The notes beneath the pieces are model-generated. The model had not been told where the DNA came from, searched no databases, and saw only the letters and a program-made list of their open reading frames with translations. A DNA stretch of 64,000 bases from Amycolatopsis sp. FDAARGOS 1241 (GTDB lineage: Bacteria > Actinomycetota > Actinomycetes > Mycobacteriales > Pseudonocardiaceae): contig NZ_CP069526.1 of NCBI RefSeq assembly GCF_016889705.1, positions 8,894,001 through 8,958,000 of the forward strand, written 5' to 3'. Position numbers and translations under genes: made by a program. Below, in pieces: positions 63,371 to 64,000 of the stretch (the first letter of the stretch is position 1; every line of letters starts with the position of its first letter).

Positions 63371-64000
63371 TCAGCTCAAGGTTCGCACGGCTTCGGTCAC
63401 CGTGGTGACCACCCGGTCGACCTCGACGTCGGTGAGCTCGGCGTGCATCGGGATCGCCAGCTGACGGCGGAAGGCGTCGGCCGACACGGGCAGCGGCGGC
63501 TGCTCGCCGTACACCGGCTGCAGGTGCGAGGCGTAGGTGCCGAAGTTGCACTGCACGCCCTGCTCGCGGATGCGCAGGGCCAGCGCGTCGCGGCTGACCT
63601 CCGGCGCGACCGTGAGCAGGTAGGCCTGCCACGGGTGCTCGCGGTCGGGCAGCTCGACGGGGGTGGTCAGCTGATCGACATCAGCGAACGCCTCGTGGTA
63701 GCGCTTGGCGACGGCGCGGCGGGCGGCGAGCAGGTCGGGCAGCCGGTCCAGCTGCACGCCCATGATCGCGGCCTGGATGTCCGACAGGCGGAAGTTCCAG
63801 CCCAGCTCGTGGAACTCGGGGATCGGCAGCGTGCCCGAACCCTCGCGGCTGATAGCGGGCTCGATGCCGTAGGTGTGGAGCTTGCGCGCGTGGGCGATCA
63901 GGTCTTCGCGGTTCGAGACGAGCGCGCCGCCCTCGCCCGCGGTGATGCCCTTGCGGCCGTGGAACGAAAACGCGGCGAGGTCCGCGAGGCTGCCGGCGGG
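63371..64000 (-). CDS. DegT/DnrJ/EryC1/StrS aminotransferase (N-terminus outside window)
   Basis: The frame is open from the window edge to a stop at 63371, giving 209 residues. The visible part starts at AGSLADLAAFSFHGRKGITA and carries the PLP lysine in FHGRKGITAGEGG. Then come WNFRLSDIQAAIMGVQLDRL and the C-terminal domain with GTYASHLQPVYGEQPPLPVS. It is a second member of this family in the window and is the upstream gene of the epimerase-GT4-acyltransferase operon. Confidence 0.9.
   Translation of the reverse strand, partial: PAGSLADLAAFSFHGRKGITAGEGGALVSNREDLIAHARKLHTYGIEPAISREGSGTLPIPEFHELGWNFRLSDIQAAIMGVQLDRLPDLLAARRAVAKRYHEAFADVDQLTTPVELPDREHPWQAYLLTVAPEVSRDALALRIREQGVQCNFGTYASHLQPVYGEQPPLPVSADAFRRQLAIPMHAELTDVEVDRVVTTVTEAVRTLS

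Overview
The window is high-GC actinobacterial DNA, very probably from a member of the Pseudonocardiaceae close to Amycolatopsis. It carries the arabinogalactan core genes (glf, glfT1, glfT2, wzm/wzt, dprE1, dprE2, ubiA, a PAP2 phosphatase, a GtrA protein) in an order that still resembles the mycobacterial Rv3777-Rv3809c region. It also has a Bpa-type proteasome activator and ESX-type PPE/EspG genes. Genus placement is inference; no rRNA is present.

Layout. 1-10.6 kb is housekeeping: a cut-off membrane protein, an SDR, a trypsin-like protease, an S4 protein, a degenerate Ldh-family protein, DUF2277, tRNA-Ser(UGA) overlapping a MarR gene, two metallopeptidases, a quinone oxidoreductase, a cysteine-desulfurase-like protein without its lysine, and bpa. 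10.6-11.9 kb is a non-coding array of about 40 degenerate copies of a GAACGGTCC motif at roughly 30-nt spacing. 12-20.2 kb holds an epoxide hydrolase and a complete pseudaminic-acid-type nonulosonic acid pathway (PseB, C, H, G, I and an SpsF-like cytidylyltransferase) with a GT29-like sialyltransferase-fold enzyme. 20.3-23 kb is wzm-wzt-glfT1. 23-25.3 kb is a PPE/small protein/EspG operon, followed by a frameshifted acyl-CoA dehydrogenase. 26.9-31.6 kb is glfT2, gtrA, dprE1 and dprE2. 31.7-35 kb is an operon of type VII substrate-like and unknown proteins. 35.7-40.8 kb is the GT-C/ubiA/PAP2/glf operon. 40.9-51.2 kb holds large polytopic membrane proteins (two DUF6541-like paralogues, two further GT-C-like proteins, a YbhN-like flippase-domain protein) around an LLM oxidoreductase and a Cof-type HAD phosphatase. 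51.2-56.7 kb is a tight six-gene operon: LuxC-like reductase, LuxE-like acyl synthetase, AMP-ligase, FabG-like SDR, ACP, LpxA-like acyltransferase. 56.8-64 kb holds sugar genes (two DegT aminotransferases, Gfo/Idh dehydrogenase, hexapeptide acyltransferase, GT4, epimerase), interrupted by an ECF sigma factor with a probable regulator and a deleted Uma2 gene.

Reading together. The region builds the cell envelope. DprE1/DprE2 and UbiA make the arabinose donor; Glf, GlfT1 and GlfT2 make the galactan that Wzm/Wzt export; GT-C enzymes extend it outside. Around this core sit accessory modules that probably decorate surface glycans: a nonulosonic acid pathway, an ACP-dependent acyl-processing operon and an amino-sugar cassette. 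The points most worth following are the GAACGGTCC array, the LuxC/LuxE/ACP operon, the GT29 enzyme beside the nonulosonic acid genes, and several enzymes that lack their catalytic residues.
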